Below are positions 45,875 through 54,589 of a stretch of DNA of 64,000 nucleotides, one piece after another. This stretch comes from DATFRY01 sp035489015 (GTDB taxonomy: Bacteria > Myxococcota_A > Polyangia > Haliangiales > Haliangiaceae). Within the stretch, counting starts at the first letter, position 1. Each line of letters starts with the position of its first letter. A model generated the notes under the pieces. It was given only the letters and a program-made list of their open reading frames with translations. It had not been told where the DNA came from and searched no databases. Made by a program: the position numbers and the translations under genes. The DNA lies in NCBI GenBank assembly GCA_035489015.1, contig DATHKR010000099.1, positions 38,073 to 102,072 on the forward strand, written 5' to 3'.

Positions 45875-47814
45875 GCGGCCTCCGCGAGCAGGGCGAGGGC
45901 GGCGCGCTCGACGTCGCGCGCGCTGTGCGGGGCGACCGGCGCGTGGATCAGCGTGGCGCCGGGGGAGGCGAGCGCCGCGCGAACCGCCTCGGTGAGCCCG
46001 GTCGGGTCGGTCGCGCGCCGGTACGCCACCCCGAACGCGGCGGCGGCCGCGCCGAGATCGATCTGCGGCGCGGTCAGGTAGAAGCGCTCCAGCGCCTCGG
46101 CCCCGCCCGGCGCGCTCGCGACCGGCAGGTGCTCGAAGATGCGCCCGCCCGCGTTGTCGATGACGACCACCGCCAGCGGCGCGCCGGCGACCCGCGCCGC
46201 GGCCAGCCCGCCGAGGTCGTGGGCGAAGCTCACGTCGCCGAGGATCAGCGCGGTGGGCCGACCAGCCGCGCTCGCCGCGCCGGCCGCGCCGGCGATGAGC
46301 CCGTCGATCCCGCACGCGCCGCGCTGGTGGAGGACCCCAATGCGCCGCGCCGAGGCCGGGCAGGCCGCGTCGGCCACGCGCACCGGCAGGCTGTTGCCGA
46401 GCACGAGCAGCGCGCCGTCGGGGAGCGCGTCGACCGCGGCGCGGACCGCGGCGTGCTCGCCGGTCGCCGCGTCGGTCGCTGCGTGGCTGGCCGCCTCGTC
46501 GGTCGCCGCGTGGCCGCGGGTCGCCGCGTCGGTCGCTGCGTAGCCGCGGGTCGCCTCGCCGCTTGCTGCGTGGCCGCGGGTCGTCTCGCCGCCGGCCGCC
46601 TGGCCGCGGGTCGCCTCGCCGGTCGCTGCCTCGCCCATGGCGCGCTCCAGGCACTCGCGGGCTCGTCGGTTCGCGTCGCGCCAGGCCTCGCGCCACTCCT
46701 CGCGGCCGCCGCTGGCGTGGGCCGCGCCCAGCCGGGACGCCACGCGCGCCGCCGTGTCGCCGACGTCGGCCTGCACCAGAAGCGACGCGCCGCTGTGCGG
46801 ATCGAGCCAGCCGTGCGGCGCGATCACGATCCGGCGGCAGCCGCGGTGCTCGGCCACGTAGCGCGACCATGCCCCCGACGTGGGCGGCGCGCCCAGCTCC
46901 ACGATCAGATCCGGCGCCAGCGCGGCCGCCCCGCGCCGCCCGCCGCGCACGACCAGGTCGACCGCGTCGCACAGCCCGGCCGGCGGGGCCGAGCCGGTCC
47001 AGCGCAGCTGGCTGGTCGCCTCGGCCAGGAGCGGGAAGCCGGTCGCCCGGGCGAGCGCGGCGATCGAGTCGCTGGAATCGCTCGAGTCGCTGGAATCGCC
47101 GGAATCGGCCACCAGGCCCGCCGGCCCCGCCACCAGCAGCCCACGCCTGGCCTGGCGACACGCCTCCACCAGCTCGGCGATCGCGGCCTCGTCGGCGCGG
47201 CGTGGCGGCGTGCGCGTGCGCGTGAGCGGCTCGGCCGCTACGGCCGCCGCCAGATCGATCATCCGGCGCTCGTCGGTGCCCGGCTCCGCGGCTGGCTCGA
47301 GCGGCACGCGGGCCGGCGCGTTGATGTGGACCGGGCCTGGATCGGGCCAGCCGCTCAGCGCGGCCATCTGCGCGGCTCGTCGCCGGACCCCGCGCAGCGC
47401 GCCGACCACCGCCTCGGGGACGCCGAGGTCGCAGAACCCGCGCGCGAATCGCCCGAACAGGTGCGCCTGATCGATCGTCTGCGGCGCGCCGCAATCGCGC
47501 AGCTCGGGCGGCCGATCGGCGGTCACGATCACGAGCGGCACCCGCGCCATCGCCGCCTCGATCACTGCCGGGAGGTAGTGGGCGGCGGCGGTGCCCGAGG
47601 TGCAGACCAGCACGCTCGGCCGCCCGGTCACCCGCGCCCGCCCCAGCGCGAAGAATCCCGCCACTCGCTCGTCGATGATCACGTGGCAGGCGAGTCCGAG
47701 CCGGGCGGCGGCCAGCACCAGCGGCGTCGACCGCGACCCGGGGCTCACGATCAGGTCGCCGGCGCCCGCGTCGCGCAGGCCGCCCAGGAGCAGCTCGGCC
47801 CACGGCAGGTTCAC
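45871..47814 (-). CDS. menD: SEPHCHC synthase (MenD), enlarged by repeat insertions
   Basis: MenD adds 2-oxoglutarate (decarboxylated through thiamine diphosphate) to isochorismate. The product has 647 residues against about 556-590 normally. Family landmarks are clear: SPGSRSTPLVLA (about residue 20), ERVAGFFALG, VCTSGTAAAHYLPAVIEA, TADRPPEL, and in domain III NSLPVRVAD, ILGDVSFAHDLGGL (ThDP) and FEHLPVA. Two low-complexity insertions account for the extra length: a Ser/Asp run near residue 240 and about 60 residues of 10-residue repeats near 395-453. Both fall in linkers, not catalytic segments. It starts with GTG, overlapping the menF stop. Confidence 0.94.
   Translation of the reverse strand: MNLPWAELLLGGLRDAGAGDLIVSPGSRSTPLVLAAARLGLACHVIIDERVAGFFALGRARVTGRPSVLVCTSGTAAAHYLPAVIEAAMARVPLVIVTADRPPELRDCGAPQTIDQAHLFGRFARGFCDLGVPEAVVGALRGVRRRAAQMAALSGWPDPGPVHINAPARVPLEPAAEPGTDERRMIDLAAAVAAEPLTRTRTPPRRADEAAIAELVEACRQARRGLLVAGPAGLVADSGDSSDSSDSSDSIAALARATGFPLLAEATSQLRWTGSAPPAGLCDAVDLVVRGGRRGAAALAPDLIVELGAPPTSGAWSRYVAEHRGCRRIVIAPHGWLDPHSGASLLVQADVGDTAARVASRLGAAHASGGREEWREAWRDANRRARECLERAMGEAATGEATRGQAAGGETTRGHAASGEATRGYAATDAATRGHAATDEAASHAATDAATGEHAAVRAAVDALPDGALLVLGNSLPVRVADAACPASARRIGVLHQRGACGIDGLIAGAAGAASAAGRPTALILGDVSFAHDLGGLAAARVAGAPLAVVVIDNAGGRIFEHLPVASAPGGAEALERFYLTAPQIDLGAAAAAFGVAYRRATDPTGLTEAVRAALASPGATLIHAPVAPHSARDVERAALALLAEAA
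46453..46632 (-). repeat. Tandem 30-bp repeat tract inside menD
   Basis: About six imperfect copies of a 30-bp unit whose core is gccgcgggtcgcc encode 10-residue repeats such as GEATRGQAAG, GETTRGHAAS, GEATRGYAAT and DAATRGHAAT, in frame with menD. The 30-bp unit keeps the frame, so copy number can vary without inactivating the gene. It sits at the linker before domain III. Confidence 0.85.
47066..47107 (-). repeat. Tandem 9-bp repeat inside menD
   Basis: Units gagtcgctg and gaatcgctc alternate about four and a half times and encode a Ser-Asp-Ser run (SGDSSDSSDSSDS) in the MenD loop after VAGPAGLVAD. The 9-bp period also preserves the frame. Confidence 0.8.
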
Positions 47815-49157
47815 ACCCGCGCCTCCGCCTCCACTCCGATCACGTCGAGCAGCGCGCGCTGCTTGAGCCCGGTCTCGGCGTACTCCTCGTCCGGGTCCGA
47901 CTCCGCCACGATCCCGGCCCCGGCCCAGGCGTAGACGCGCGATCCAGCGACCAGCCCCGAGCGGATGGCCACGGCCAGCTCGCCGTCGCCGTTGCCGTCG
48001 AACCAGCCGACCGGGCCGGCGTACCAGCCACGCGGCGCCTGCTCGTGGCTCGCGATCCACGCCAGCGACGGCGCGGTCGGCCAGCCGCCCACCGCCGGGG
48101 TCGGGTGCAGCGCCTCGGCCAGCTGGAGCAGGTGAAGCGGCCGGGCCAGCTGGCCGCGCACCGGCGTGCACAGGTGGAGGACATCGCGCAGCTGGCGCAC
48201 CTCGGGCGTCGGCGCCACGTCGAGCGAGCGGCAAAGCGGGGCGAGCGTCTCGACCAGGGCGCGCTCGACCACCTCCTGCTCGCCGCGGTCCTTGCGGCTG
48301 TCGAGCAGCGCGCGCGCCGCGGTGCCGCCCGAGCCGCCGATCGATCCGGCCAGCGCCTCGCTCTCGACCCGGTCGCCTTGCCGCGCGATCAGCCGCTCGG
48401 GGCTGGCTCCGGCGAACAGCGCGTCGCCGCGCCGGAACGCGAACCGGAAGCAGCCCGGATGGCGGTCGTCGAGCCGGGCCAGGAGCGCGCGGGTATCGAC
48501 CGCCTGCTCCAGCTCCACCTCGGTGCGGCGGGCGTAGACGATCTTCTCGCAGGCGCCGTCGGCGATGGCCGCGCGGATCCGGCAGACCCGGTCGCGCCAC
48601 AGCGACGGGTCGAGCTGGCGCAGGCTGCGCACCTCCGGCGCGGCGGCGCGAGCATCGACCGGCCGGCCCTCGCGCAGCGCGACCACCAGGCGCTCTGCCT
48701 CGCGCATCGCCAGCCCGCGCGCGTCCGCGCCGCTCGCCTCGCCGACCACGACGCTGAGCCACGCCCGCTGCCCCTCGCGCCGGTAGAGCAGGCGCGGCAG
48801 CACGAACCAGGCGTCGCCGAAATCGGCCCACGGCGGCGCGTCGGCCGCTCCGGGCGCGAACGCGAAGCCGCCGAACAGGCGCGGCGACCACGGCGGCGCG
48901 CCGTCGGCGCCGTCCACCGCCACCCGGGCGAACAGCTCGGACGCGCGCCGCTCGACCTCGGCGAAGCGGTCCGGCCCGCGCGCGCCGATCTCGGCAGCGA
49001 CGCCGATCCCGGCCATCTCGCCGCCGTCGCGCGGCGCCCACCAGAACAGGAGGTCCGGCAGCGACAGCGCCGGCGGCACCGGCTCCGGGAACGGCACGGT
49101 GATCATGGTGAGCGCGTCCTGCGCCTGCACCGGAGCCGCCAGCGCACCGGTCATCAT
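47811..49157 (-). CDS. menF: Isochorismate synthase (MenF)
   Basis: The ATG at 49157 has GGAGGG 6 nt upstream and gives 448 residues. The chorismate-binding domain shows KIVYARRTEVEL, GASPERLIA, EALAGSIGGSGG, LHLCTPVRGQL, LHPTPAVGGWP and AGAGIVAESDPDEEYAET in order from about residue 190 on, all diagnostic of isochorismate synthases. It commits chorismate to menaquinone; no siderophore or salicylate genes are nearby, so MenF rather than EntC is preferred. Both ends overlap neighbours (menG before, menD after) by 4 nt. Confidence 0.95.
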   Translation of the reverse strand: MMTGALAAPVQAQDALTMITVPFPEPVPPALSLPDLLFWWAPRDGGEMAGIGVAAEIGARGPDRFAEVERRASELFARVAVDGADGAPPWSPRLFGGFAFAPGAADAPPWADFGDAWFVLPRLLYRREGQRAWLSVVVGEASGADARGLAMREAERLVVALREGRPVDARAAAPEVRSLRQLDPSLWRDRVCRIRAAIADGACEKIVYARRTEVELEQAVDTRALLARLDDRHPGCFRFAFRRGDALFAGASPERLIARQGDRVESEALAGSIGGSGGTAARALLDSRKDRGEQEVVERALVETLAPLCRSLDVAPTPEVRQLRDVLHLCTPVRGQLARPLHLLQLAEALHPTPAVGGWPTAPSLAWIASHEQAPRGWYAGPVGWFDGNGDGELAVAIRSGLVAGSRVYAWAGAGIVAESDPDEEYAETGLKQRALLDVIGVEAEARV

Positions 49158-49915
49158 GGCGATCCCTCCGCCGGGCGATTCGCGGCGCCGGTCGACCGCC
49201 CGAGGAACAGGTGACAGACGCCGAAGCTGAGCGGGCGCGCCTCGACGTCCTCGAGCCCGCTCCGCCGCATCATGGCCAGCACGTCGTCGGGCGGCGGGAA
49301 CGCCGCGATCGACTTCTCGAGGTAGCGATACTCGCGCGCGCCGGACAGGAGCGCGCCGACCCGCGGCACCACCACGTGGACGTGGAACCAGGCCAGCCGG
49401 CCCAGCACGCGCCCGCGCGGCTCGCCCAGCTCGAGGATGGCGACCACGCCGCCGGGCCGGGTCACCCGCGCCATCTCGCGGAGCGCGCGCTCGCGGTCCG
49501 GCACGTTGCGCAGGCCGAACGCGATCGCCAGCGCGTCGAAGCTGCCGTCGGCGAACGGCAGCGCCTCGGCCACGCCGACGCCGAGCCTCCGCCCGCGCTC
49601 GCCGCCCAGCTTCTCGCGCGCGCGGGCCAGCATCTCGGCCGACGGATCGAGCCCGACCACGGTCGCCTCCGGGCACCGGCGCAGCATCGCCAGCGCCAGA
49701 TCGCCGGTACCGGTGGCCAGGTCGAGCGCGCGGTGGCCCGGCTCGAGCCGCAGCGCCGCGACGGTCGACCGCCGCCAGCGCTGGTCCAGCCCGAGCGAGA
49801 GCACCCGGTTGAGGAGGTCGTAGCGGCGCGCGATGCGATCGAACATCGCGCCGCTGCCCGGCCGCACCGCGGGGGCGCCGCCGTCGGTGCGGACCGCCAG
49901 ATCAGCGCCGGCCAT
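49154..49915 (-). CDS. menG: Demethylmenaquinone methyltransferase (MenG/UbiE)
   Basis: The 253-residue protein has the UbiE signature MFDRIARRYDLLNRVLSLG near residue 24, the SAM-binding loop ALDLATGTGDLAL (about 65), GLDPSAEMLARAREK, and the second signature FGLRNVPDRERALREMARV split across motif IV. UbiE methylates demethylmenaquinone, and ubiquinone precursors where these exist. Its place in a men operon points to menaquinone. It overlaps the HMG-CoA reductase gene by 14 nt and menF by 4 nt. Confidence 0.94.
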   Translation of the reverse strand: MAGADLAVRTDGGAPAVRPGSGAMFDRIARRYDLLNRVLSLGLDQRWRRSTVAALRLEPGHRALDLATGTGDLALAMLRRCPEATVVGLDPSAEMLARAREKLGGERGRRLGVGVAEALPFADGSFDALAIAFGLRNVPDRERALREMARVTRPGGVVAILELGEPRGRVLGRLAWFHVHVVVPRVGALLSGAREYRYLEKSIAAFPPPDDVLAMMRRSGLEDVEARPLSFGVCHLFLGRSTGAANRPAEGSP

Positions 49916-51242
49916 CGCCGCCTCCGCTGGTCTCGTCGCCCGGCTCGCAGCGGCGGCGGTGCAGGCGCATGTGCCCGCGCTGGATCCCCTCGCCGGCCAG
50001 GGCCTGGAGCGCGGCCAGGTTGCTGGCCAGGCCGGCCGCGGCCATCACCACCGCCAGCTCGCCGGCGCGCGGCCACCGCATGATCTCGAACGCCAGCCGC
50101 ACGCCGGGGTGCACCTGGGTGGCGCCACCGACGGTGCCGACCGCGAGCGGCATCTCGATCCGCCCGCAGAGGAGCGCGCCGCCCGCCGACTCCGCCACCC
50201 GCCAGGTCGCCAGCGGGCGGTAGACCCCGTCGCGCGCCGCGTAGGCGTGGGCGCCGGCCTCGAGCGCGCGCCAGTCCTGGCCGAGCGCGACCGCGGCCGC
50301 GTCGACCCCGTTCATGATCCCCTTGTTGTGGGTGACCGCGCGCATCGGGTCGGCCTCGGCGAACCGGCTGGCCCGCACCACCCCCGCGGCCACCGCGGGC
50401 CCGCCCAGCGCGGCCACCGGGATCTCGACCGAGGCGCGCACCAGCCGGCGGAGCGGCAGGTTGGTGAGGATGCGCAGCCCGATCTCACCGTCGGCCAGCC
50501 CGGCCAGGAGCGGCGCGGTCGCCTCGGCCACCGCGTCGACCACGTTGGCGCCCATCGCCTCGCGGACATCGACGTGGATGTGAACCACCACCAGGCCCGA
50601 GTCGGCGTCGATGACGCGGGTCTCGACGTCGCGGCAACCGCCGCCGCGCGCGACCATCGACGGGATGGCGCGGTCGCCCAGGGCCAGGATCTCGGCCCGG
50701 GCTGCCTCGACTCGCGCCGCGGCCCCGACCGGATCGGCCACGTCGTCGAGCTGCACCTGCGCGGTCATGATCGGCGGGTCGGCCTCGCCGCGGAAGCCTC
50801 CCCCGGCCCGGGCCAGCAGCGCCGCGCGCGACGCGGCCGCCACCACCGACGGCTCCTCGATCGCCATCGGCACCAGCGTCTCGCGCCCGTTGACCAGGAA
50901 GTTGAGCGCGAGCGACAGCGGCAGGCCGTGGCAGCCGACCACGTTCTCGCTCATGCGATCGGCCACCTCGACCGGTAGGCCGGCGCGGGCCAGCACCGCC
51001 CGCGCCTCGACCGAGAGCAGCGAGGCCAGGTTGGCGCGGCGCTCGTCGACCGACAGCCGGTAGAACCCGGCGATCCGGCTGGTCGGCGCCACCTGCTCCG
51101 GCGCCGCGCCGAGGCTCGCCGGCGCCGCGGCGATCGTCACCGCGGGCGTCGCCGTCGCGGTCGGCGCCGGGGCCGGGGCCGCGCTCACCGACGGCGCGGC
51201 CAGCGCCGCGCTCATCGAGCTCGCAGGCCGTGCCCTGCTCAT
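49902..51242 (-). CDS. mvaA: Hydroxymethylglutaryl-CoA reductase, class II type
   Basis: Of 446 residues the first 50 are Ala/Pro-rich leader. The enzyme follows: SENVVGCHGLPLSLALNFLV, the catalytic Glu in AIEEPSVVAAAS (about residue 128), Asp in VREAMGANVVDAVAE (about 225), the catalytic Lys in THNKGIMNGVDAAA (about 310) and GTVGGATQVHPGVR (about 380). This pattern is that of the compact bacterial class II enzymes. It makes or oxidises mevalonate; next to prenyl-synthase and menaquinone genes a biosynthetic role is likely. It lies 4 bp after the prenyl synthase gene. Other mevalonate genes are not in the window. Confidence 0.94.
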   Translation of the reverse strand: MSRARPASSMSAALAAPSVSAAPAPAPTATATPAVTIAAAPASLGAAPEQVAPTSRIAGFYRLSVDERRANLASLLSVEARAVLARAGLPVEVADRMSENVVGCHGLPLSLALNFLVNGRETLVPMAIEEPSVVAAASRAALLARAGGGFRGEADPPIMTAQVQLDDVADPVGAAARVEAARAEILALGDRAIPSMVARGGGCRDVETRVIDADSGLVVVHIHVDVREAMGANVVDAVAEATAPLLAGLADGEIGLRILTNLPLRRLVRASVEIPVAALGGPAVAAGVVRASRFAEADPMRAVTHNKGIMNGVDAAAVALGQDWRALEAGAHAYAARDGVYRPLATWRVAESAGGALLCGRIEMPLAVGTVGGATQVHPGVRLAFEIMRWPRAGELAVVMAAAGLASNLAALQALAGEGIQRGHMRLHRRRCEPGDETSGGGDGRR

Positions 51243-51246
51243 CGCG

Positions 51247-52335
51247 TCACCTGTCCCGCATGGCGGTCGTCTCCGCCACCGTGACCAGCGCCGCCACCCC
51301 CGGACCGTCCGGCACCGCCGACAGCGCCGCCGCCGCCTCCTCGGCGTGGCGGCGGGCCAGCGCGCGGCAGTCGGCCACCGCGCCGGTCGTCTTGAGCGCG
51401 TGCAGCACTCGCTCGACCACCGCCGGTGGCAGCGGCTCCTCGGGCGCCAGCGCGGCGCACTCGGCCACCACCGGCACCAGGCCCGGGCTGCGCTCGAGTG
51501 CGACGATGAGCGGATACGTCATCTTCCCCTCGCGCAGGTCGGTGAACAGCGCCTTGCCGGTCACCGCGCGATCGCCGTCGACGTCGAGGAGGTCGTCCAC
51601 CGCCTGGAACGCGATCCCGAGGTGATGGCCGTAGCGCTCGAGCGCGTCGCAGGCCGCCTCGGGCAGCCCGCCCGCGGTGGCGCCGGCGCGCATGGCCCAG
51701 CGGAACAGCGAGGCGGTCTTGCCCTCGACCACGCGGAAGTAGTCGGCCAGCGCGGCGTTGACCACACCGCGGTTCTCGAGCTGGATCGACTCGGCGAGGA
51801 TCATCTCCTCGATCACGTCGAGCATCCGGTCGAGCAGCCCGGCCACCCCGGCGTATCGGACCCGGCGCAGCGACTCGATGAGCAGCCAGTCGCCGGCGAA
51901 GATCGACGCCGCGTTGCCGTAGACCACCCGGGCGGTCGGCGCGCCGCGCCGCGTCTCGCCCAGGTCGACCACGTCGTCGTGGAGCAGGGTCGCGCTGTGG
52001 GCCAGCTCCACCGCGAGCGCCAGCTGCCGGGCCGCATCGCTGAACCCGGACCCGGCGCGCGCCGCCAGCAGCACGCACAGCGGCCGCACGTGCTTGCCGT
52101 CGAGGTCGAGCAGGTGATGGGCGCTGCGCTGGACCAGGCTGGTGCCGCGCTCGAAGCCGGCCAGCTCCGCCTCGAAGCCCCTCAGGTCGGCCGCGACCCA
52201 GGCCTCGAGATCGCGCAGGCGATCGGCCAGCGCCTCGGCGCCCCGGGGACCGACCACCGCGCCCAGGCGGGAGAGCAGCGACGGGTTGGAGCGCGGGTTT
52301 GCAGTTGCGGGGACAGCCGTCTGGACGAGCGCCAT
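51247..52335 (-). CDS. Long-chain polyprenyl diphosphate synthase
   Basis: The ATG at 52335 (GGAGG about 10 nt upstream) gives 362 residues; a TTG 30 bp earlier is less likely. The first Asp-rich motif is LLHDDVVD (about residue 115) and the second is AVDDLLDVDGD (about 245); KHVRPLCVLLAAR binds substrate. A small residue (Ala) five positions before the first motif predicts a long chain, so octa- or nonaprenyl diphosphate for the menaquinone tail is likely. It is the first gene of the nine-gene quinone operon. The 175 bp upstream is AT-rich for this genome and probably carries the promoter. Confidence 0.93.
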   Translation of the reverse strand: MALVQTAVPATANPRSNPSLLSRLGAVVGPRGAEALADRLRDLEAWVAADLRGFEAELAGFERGTSLVQRSAHHLLDLDGKHVRPLCVLLAARAGSGFSDAARQLALAVELAHSATLLHDDVVDLGETRRGAPTARVVYGNAASIFAGDWLLIESLRRVRYAGVAGLLDRMLDVIEEMILAESIQLENRGVVNAALADYFRVVEGKTASLFRWAMRAGATAGGLPEAACDALERYGHHLGIAFQAVDDLLDVDGDRAVTGKALFTDLREGKMTYPLIVALERSPGLVPVVAECAALAPEEPLPPAVVERVLHALKTTGAVADCRALARRHAEEAAAALSAVPDGPGVAALVTVAETTAMRDR

Positions 52336-52380
52336 GAGGACGCGACCTCCATGATCAGTCAGCAATTGGATGTTTCAAAA

Positions 52381-52390
52381 CTTCATGAAG
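52381..52390. promoter_or_regulatory. Palindrome in the AT-rich leader of the quinone operon
   Basis: CTTCATGAAG is a perfect 10-bp palindrome in the most AT-rich patch of the window (52360-52450), which lies upstream of the prenyl synthase gene. On the minus strand TTTACC and TATGGA 17 bp apart, upstream of it, could be the promoter. It may be a regulator site; no protein is identified. Confidence 0.35.
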
Positions 52391-52510
52391 AATCAAAAAA
52401 GTCCATAGCAGCTTTCCCTGGCCGGGTAAACGCCCAGAAAAGTTGAAAGGAATCCGCTCCGCTGACGCGTCACGTCATCGCGGAGACGGACCTGCGGCGC
52501 GCCTCGCGGC

Positions 52511-53263
52511 TCAGGCGGCGTCGTGAAAGATGACGCCGAGGGTCTGCCGCTGACCGGAGCGGATCCGGCTGACCCCGTGCCGCATGGTCACCCGGTAGAC
52601 GCCGCGCGCCCCCGCCACCGGCCGCCGCGCCACCGCGAACACCACCGCGTCGCCCAGCCCGAGCGGCACGACCTCGGCGCGCGACTGCATGCGCGGCCGT
52701 TGCTCGGTCAGGACCAGCTCGCCGCCGGTGAAGTCGCGGCCCGGCTCCGACAGGAGCACGGTCAGCTGCAGCGGGAAGACGTGCTCGCCGTACAGGTCCT
52801 GGTGCAAGCAGTTGTAGTCCCCCTCTCCATAGAGGAGGAGCAGCGGGGTGGGGCGGACCTGACCGGCCTCGTGGCATCGAGCCAGAAAGCTGGCCAGGTC
52901 GTCCGGGTAGCGCACCTCGCTGGCGAGCGCCTCGCTCCAGCGGTTGGCCACCCGTGCGAGCCGCGGGTAGAGCCCGCCGCGCAGCCGGTCGACCAGGTCG
53001 GGGAGCGGCGCGGTGAAGTACTTGTACTCGCCACGCCCGAAGCCGTGCCGCGCCATCACCACCCGGCTGCGGAAGCGCGCGTCGTCGCCGTAGAGCGCGG
53101 CCAGCTCCGCGCACTCGCCGCCCGTGAGGAGGCCCGGCAGCGACGCGCAGCCGCGCGCATCGAGCTCCTCGTCGACCCGCGCCCAGTCGATCGCGGCGAT
53201 TCGCTCGATCGGATCGCCGCGCCCGGCCGGGGGTCGGGCGGCCGCGGCAGCCGCGGCGATCAA
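52511..53263 (-). CDS. 2OG-Fe(II) oxygenase (prolyl-hydroxylase-like)
   Basis: The 250-residue product starts at TTG, overlapping the ada stop (TTGA). The iron facial triad is His-x-Asp in CLHQDLYGEHVFPLQ (about residue 160) and His in RVTMRHGVSRI (about 230); the 2OG-binding Arg follows in SRIRSGQR. This resembles a set of oxygenases encoded next to ada genes in many bacteria, and a DNA-repair role (AlkB-like demethylation) is often proposed for them but not shown here. GEYKYF and LLLYGEGDYN are typical of the group. Confidence 0.87.
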   Translation of the reverse strand: MIAAAAAAARPPAGRGDPIERIAAIDWARVDEELDARGCASLPGLLTGGECAELAALYGDDARFRSRVVMARHGFGRGEYKYFTAPLPDLVDRLRGGLYPRLARVANRWSEALASEVRYPDDLASFLARCHEAGQVRPTPLLLLYGEGDYNCLHQDLYGEHVFPLQLTVLLSEPGRDFTGGELVLTEQRPRMQSRAEVVPLGLGDAVVFAVARRPVAGARGVYRVTMRHGVSRIRSGQRQTLGVIFHDAA

Positions 53264-54405
53264 CCCGCCGCCTCCCGGTCGAGCAGCGCGCGCTTGCGCT
53301 CGATTCCCCAGCGGTAGCCGGACAGCGCCCCGTCCTGGCGCACCACCCGGTGGCACGGGATGGCCACGGCGATCGGGTTCGACCCGCACGCCTGCGCCAC
53401 CGCCCGGACCGCGCGCGGGGCGCCGATCTGCCGCGCGACGTCGGCGTAGCTCCGGGTCTCGCCGGCCGGGATCTCGCGCAGCGCCTGCCACACGCGCTGC
53501 TGGAAGGCGGTGCCACGCACGTCGAGCGGCAGGTCCAGCCCGCGGCCCGGCTCCTCGACCAGCCCGATCGCCGACCCGATCATCCGATCGAAGTCGGGAT
53601 CGCCGGCGACCAGCTCGGCGCGGTCGAACCGGTCCTCCAGATCGCGCACCAGCGCGTCCGGATCGTCGCCCAGCATGATCGCGCACACGCCGCGCGCGGT
53701 CGCCGCCACCAGGATCGATCCGAGCGAGCACTCGCCGACCGCGAACCGGATCGCCGCGCCCTCGCCGCCGGCGCGGAACGCGCGCGGCTGCATGCCCAGC
53801 ACGTCCGCGGACGTCTCGTAGAAGCGCCCGCTCGAGCCGAACCCGGCCTCGTAGATGGCCGAGGTCACCGACTCGCTGCCCGGCAGCGCGTCGCGCACGC
53901 GCTCGGCCCGCCGCGCCGCCGCGTAGGCGCGCGGCGTCAAACCGGTCGCCTCCTTGAACACGCGGTGGAAGTGGAACCGGCTCATGCCGGCCTCGGCGGC
54001 CATCTGGTCGAGGGCGGGCAGCTCCTCGCTCCGGTCGATGAGGCGGCAGGCGCGCGCCACCGCGGCGCCGCGCTGCTCGGCCAGCGGCGGCTGGTCGGGG
54101 CGGCAGCGCTTGCACGGGCGGAACCCGGCCCGCTCGGCCTCGGCGCGCGAGGCGTGAAAGCCCACGTTCTCGCGGTGGGCCCGGCGCGATCCGCACGACG
54201 GCCGGCAGTACACGCCGGTGGTCCGGACCGAATAATAGAAGACGCCATCGGCGCGCGGGTCGCGGGCGATCACCGCGGCCCAGCGCTCGTCGTCGCCGCC
54301 CAGGCTGGCCCCGCCGCCCGGCGTCCCCGATGCCTTCAGGCCCGGCGCCGTCCGGCTCTCATCGCTCATCCTGCTCACTACATTCCCTGCGCTGGTTGCG
54401 TCCAT
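53260..54405 (-). CDS. ada: Ada: alkylation-response regulator and methyltransferase
   Basis: From the ATG at 54405 (GAGGAG 9 nt upstream) the protein has 381 residues. The N-terminal zinc domain has Cys in YCRPSC and KRCRP (the first Cys is the phosphotriester acceptor). An AraC-type HTH follows (about residues 125-215: MSRFHFHRVFKEATGLTPRAY), then the O6-methylguanine methyltransferase domain with the acceptor Cys in PCHRVV. Ada repairs alkylated DNA and activates its own operon when methylated. The 2OG oxygenase downstream overlaps its stop and is likely induced with it. Confidence 0.95.
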   Translation of the reverse strand: MDATSAGNVVSRMSDESRTAPGLKASGTPGGGASLGGDDERWAAVIARDPRADGVFYYSVRTTGVYCRPSCGSRRAHRENVGFHASRAEAERAGFRPCKRCRPDQPPLAEQRGAAVARACRLIDRSEELPALDQMAAEAGMSRFHFHRVFKEATGLTPRAYAAARRAERVRDALPGSESVTSAIYEAGFGSSGRFYETSADVLGMQPRAFRAGGEGAAIRFAVGECSLGSILVAATARGVCAIMLGDDPDALVRDLEDRFDRAELVAGDPDFDRMIGSAIGLVEEPGRGLDLPLDVRGTAFQQRVWQALREIPAGETRSYADVARQIGAPRAVRAVAQACGSNPIAVAIPCHRVVRQDGALSGYRWGIERKRALLDREAAG

Positions 54406-54589
54406 GATCTCACTCCTCGTCGGCATCGCCACGTGCCTGTCACGAGAGTGGTCGCTCTCTCCTCCGGCCACACTCCGGCCCTTGCTCTCGAATCCGCCGG
54501 GATCGTCTGCAAGCGTACCCCGCGATCCGACGGCAACCACGGCTTCCAGCTGCTAGCCTGTCCTCTGCGACTCGACCGCGGAGGAAGCC

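Noticed and set aside
46453..46632. 30-bp repeats considered as a CRISPR array or mobile element
   Set aside because: Units are contiguous without spacers and stay in frame with menD on both sides, so this is a coding minisatellite.
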